Shown here piece after piece: positions 63,401 through 64,000 of a stretch of DNA of 64,000 bases. The number at the start of each line of letters is the position of its first letter. Within the stretch, counting starts at the first letter, position 1. Under the pieces are notes generated by a model that ran no database searches, had not been told where the DNA came from, and worked only from the letters and a program-made list of their open reading frames with translations. This stretch comes from Prorocentrum cordatum (taxonomy: Eukaryota > Sar > Dinophyceae > Prorocentrales > Prorocentraceae). The translations under genes were made by a program, and so were the position numbers. The stretch is taken from the NCBI GenBank assembly GCA_963575745.1, contig CAUYUJ010015726.1, positions 961,449-1,025,448 on the forward strand, given 5' to 3'.

Positions 63401-64000
63401 GGTCGTCGCCGTCGTCGTCGTCGTCGACGTTGTCGTCGTCGTCGTCGTCGTCGCGATCGGTCCCCTGTCCGTCTCTCTTGGGGTCGGGCTGCCGCCGTTC
63501 AGCGCTGCCGCTGGCCAGGCCGACGGTCCGCGGCCGCCCCGCCGCTTGCCGGGCCCCGGCCTGCAGGGAAGAAAGATATATCCCAAAAAAAGGAAGCGAT
63601 CGAAGACGAAAAGGGCGGGTGTCGAGGGCTTGGGAAATACTCATGAACTGACACTCCAGCAAATAAGAGCGAACAATCATAAAATGATTGTTGAACGCTC
63701 ACTACGGAATAATTACTGTTGGTCCTCCCTCCGGTGCACATTGAAGTGCCCCCGCCCACCGTTCGCATCCTGTTCTTCAATCAAGGAAACTCTGCATCCT
63801 CAAACTGCGATGTTGGCCCCTGGGTTACAATAGCAACGGCTCCCGCCTGAGGCTTCGTCGCGATTTAGCCAGGACCCCCGCTCCCGCCTGAGACTTTCTC
63901 GCATTGTATTCAGGAGTCGCGCTCTCGCATGGGACTTCCTCGCAATCTATTTAGGGATTGCTGTCTCGGCGCGATGGAGTCGCGCCCTCGCTGAAGACTT

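Larger units (their letters stand above)
60785..64000. repeat. Composite repeat, two full units and the start of a third
   Basis: A unit start like CC(C/T)(C/G)GGGTTA(T/C)A followed by AACG(C/A/G)CTCCCGC(C/T)TGA lies near 60798, 62145 and 63820. Each unit continues with a module containing CGCGCTCTCGC(T/A)(T/G)G(G/A)GA, then a 42-bp array (61105-61440 and 62468-63250), then GATCGAAGACGAA(A/G)AGGGCGG near 61735 and 63600, a TTG or GTC block, and a segment with CCGGTGCACAT. The units differ in length (about 1.35 and 1.68 kb), mainly by array size. No protein-coding function is inferred. Confidence 0.8.

Noticed and set aside
1-64000. CRISPR arrays, tRNA or rRNA genes, bacterial operons
   Set aside because: The tandem arrays have no spacer architecture, I saw no cloverleaf or rRNA signature, and no bacterial-type gene cluster is present.

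Overview
The window looks like dinoflagellate nuclear DNA. The evidence is its high GC content, long simple-repeat and mononucleotide tracts, AG-G intron acceptors paired with GT, GC or GA donors, in-phase split exons, retroelement families that I know mainly from dinoflagellates, and a 100-base assembly gap at 19291-19390. Prorocentrum is my best guess at genus, but the window itself does not prove it. There are no bacterial genes, rRNAs, tRNAs or CRISPR arrays that I can support. Many open frames here are translations of simple repeats, or rest on GTG/TTG starts that a eukaryote would not use.

Layout. (1) 1-14256, minus strand: most of a very large non-LTR (LINE-type) retrotransposon, 5' end to the right, 3' end beyond base 1. 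In sense order it holds a 350-residue ORF1, a second N-terminal protein with a coiled coil, a region with a signal-peptide-like start and two membrane segments, a Cys-rich and Arg/Ser-rich region, an AP-type endonuclease, a reverse transcriptase with FVDD, a zinc knuckle and an RNase H domain. The reading frame changes several times between these blocks. (2) 14257-19290: GA microsatellite, then a decayed Ty1/copia-like gag. (3) 20591-31220, minus strand: split genes made of short exons whose phases agree in places, separated by introns full of CT, GA, poly-C or poly-G tracts. (4) 32921-38734, minus strand: an intact Tnp2-like transposase ORF, an intact 482-codon lysine-rich dinoflagellate-type ORF, and a broken gene next to it. 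(5) 39-64 kb: almost entirely repeats, including an AT-rich stretch, EcoRI-core palindromes, 264-bp, 63-bp, about 100-bp and 42-bp tandem arrays, a degenerate GGCCCCAAGA-type satellite with conserved blocks and a trapped Cys-rich gene fragment, 1.1 kb of GAC repeats, a 179-bp inverted-repeat element, and a composite repeat reaching the right edge.

Main discovery candidate. The LINE carries twelve small bulged hairpins, spaced about 1.0-1.8 kb apart over its whole coding length. Each has the same core (sense strand: a bulged C, a 3-bp stem GGC/GCC or its swapped form, and a UUCA or UCCA loop) on an outer stem whose sequence differs every time but stays self-complementary. They fall in all three codon phases, so the structure and not a peptide is conserved. 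I found no hairpin with this core and paired flanks in the other 50 kb. The layout resembles dispersed RNA packaging or protein-binding signals.
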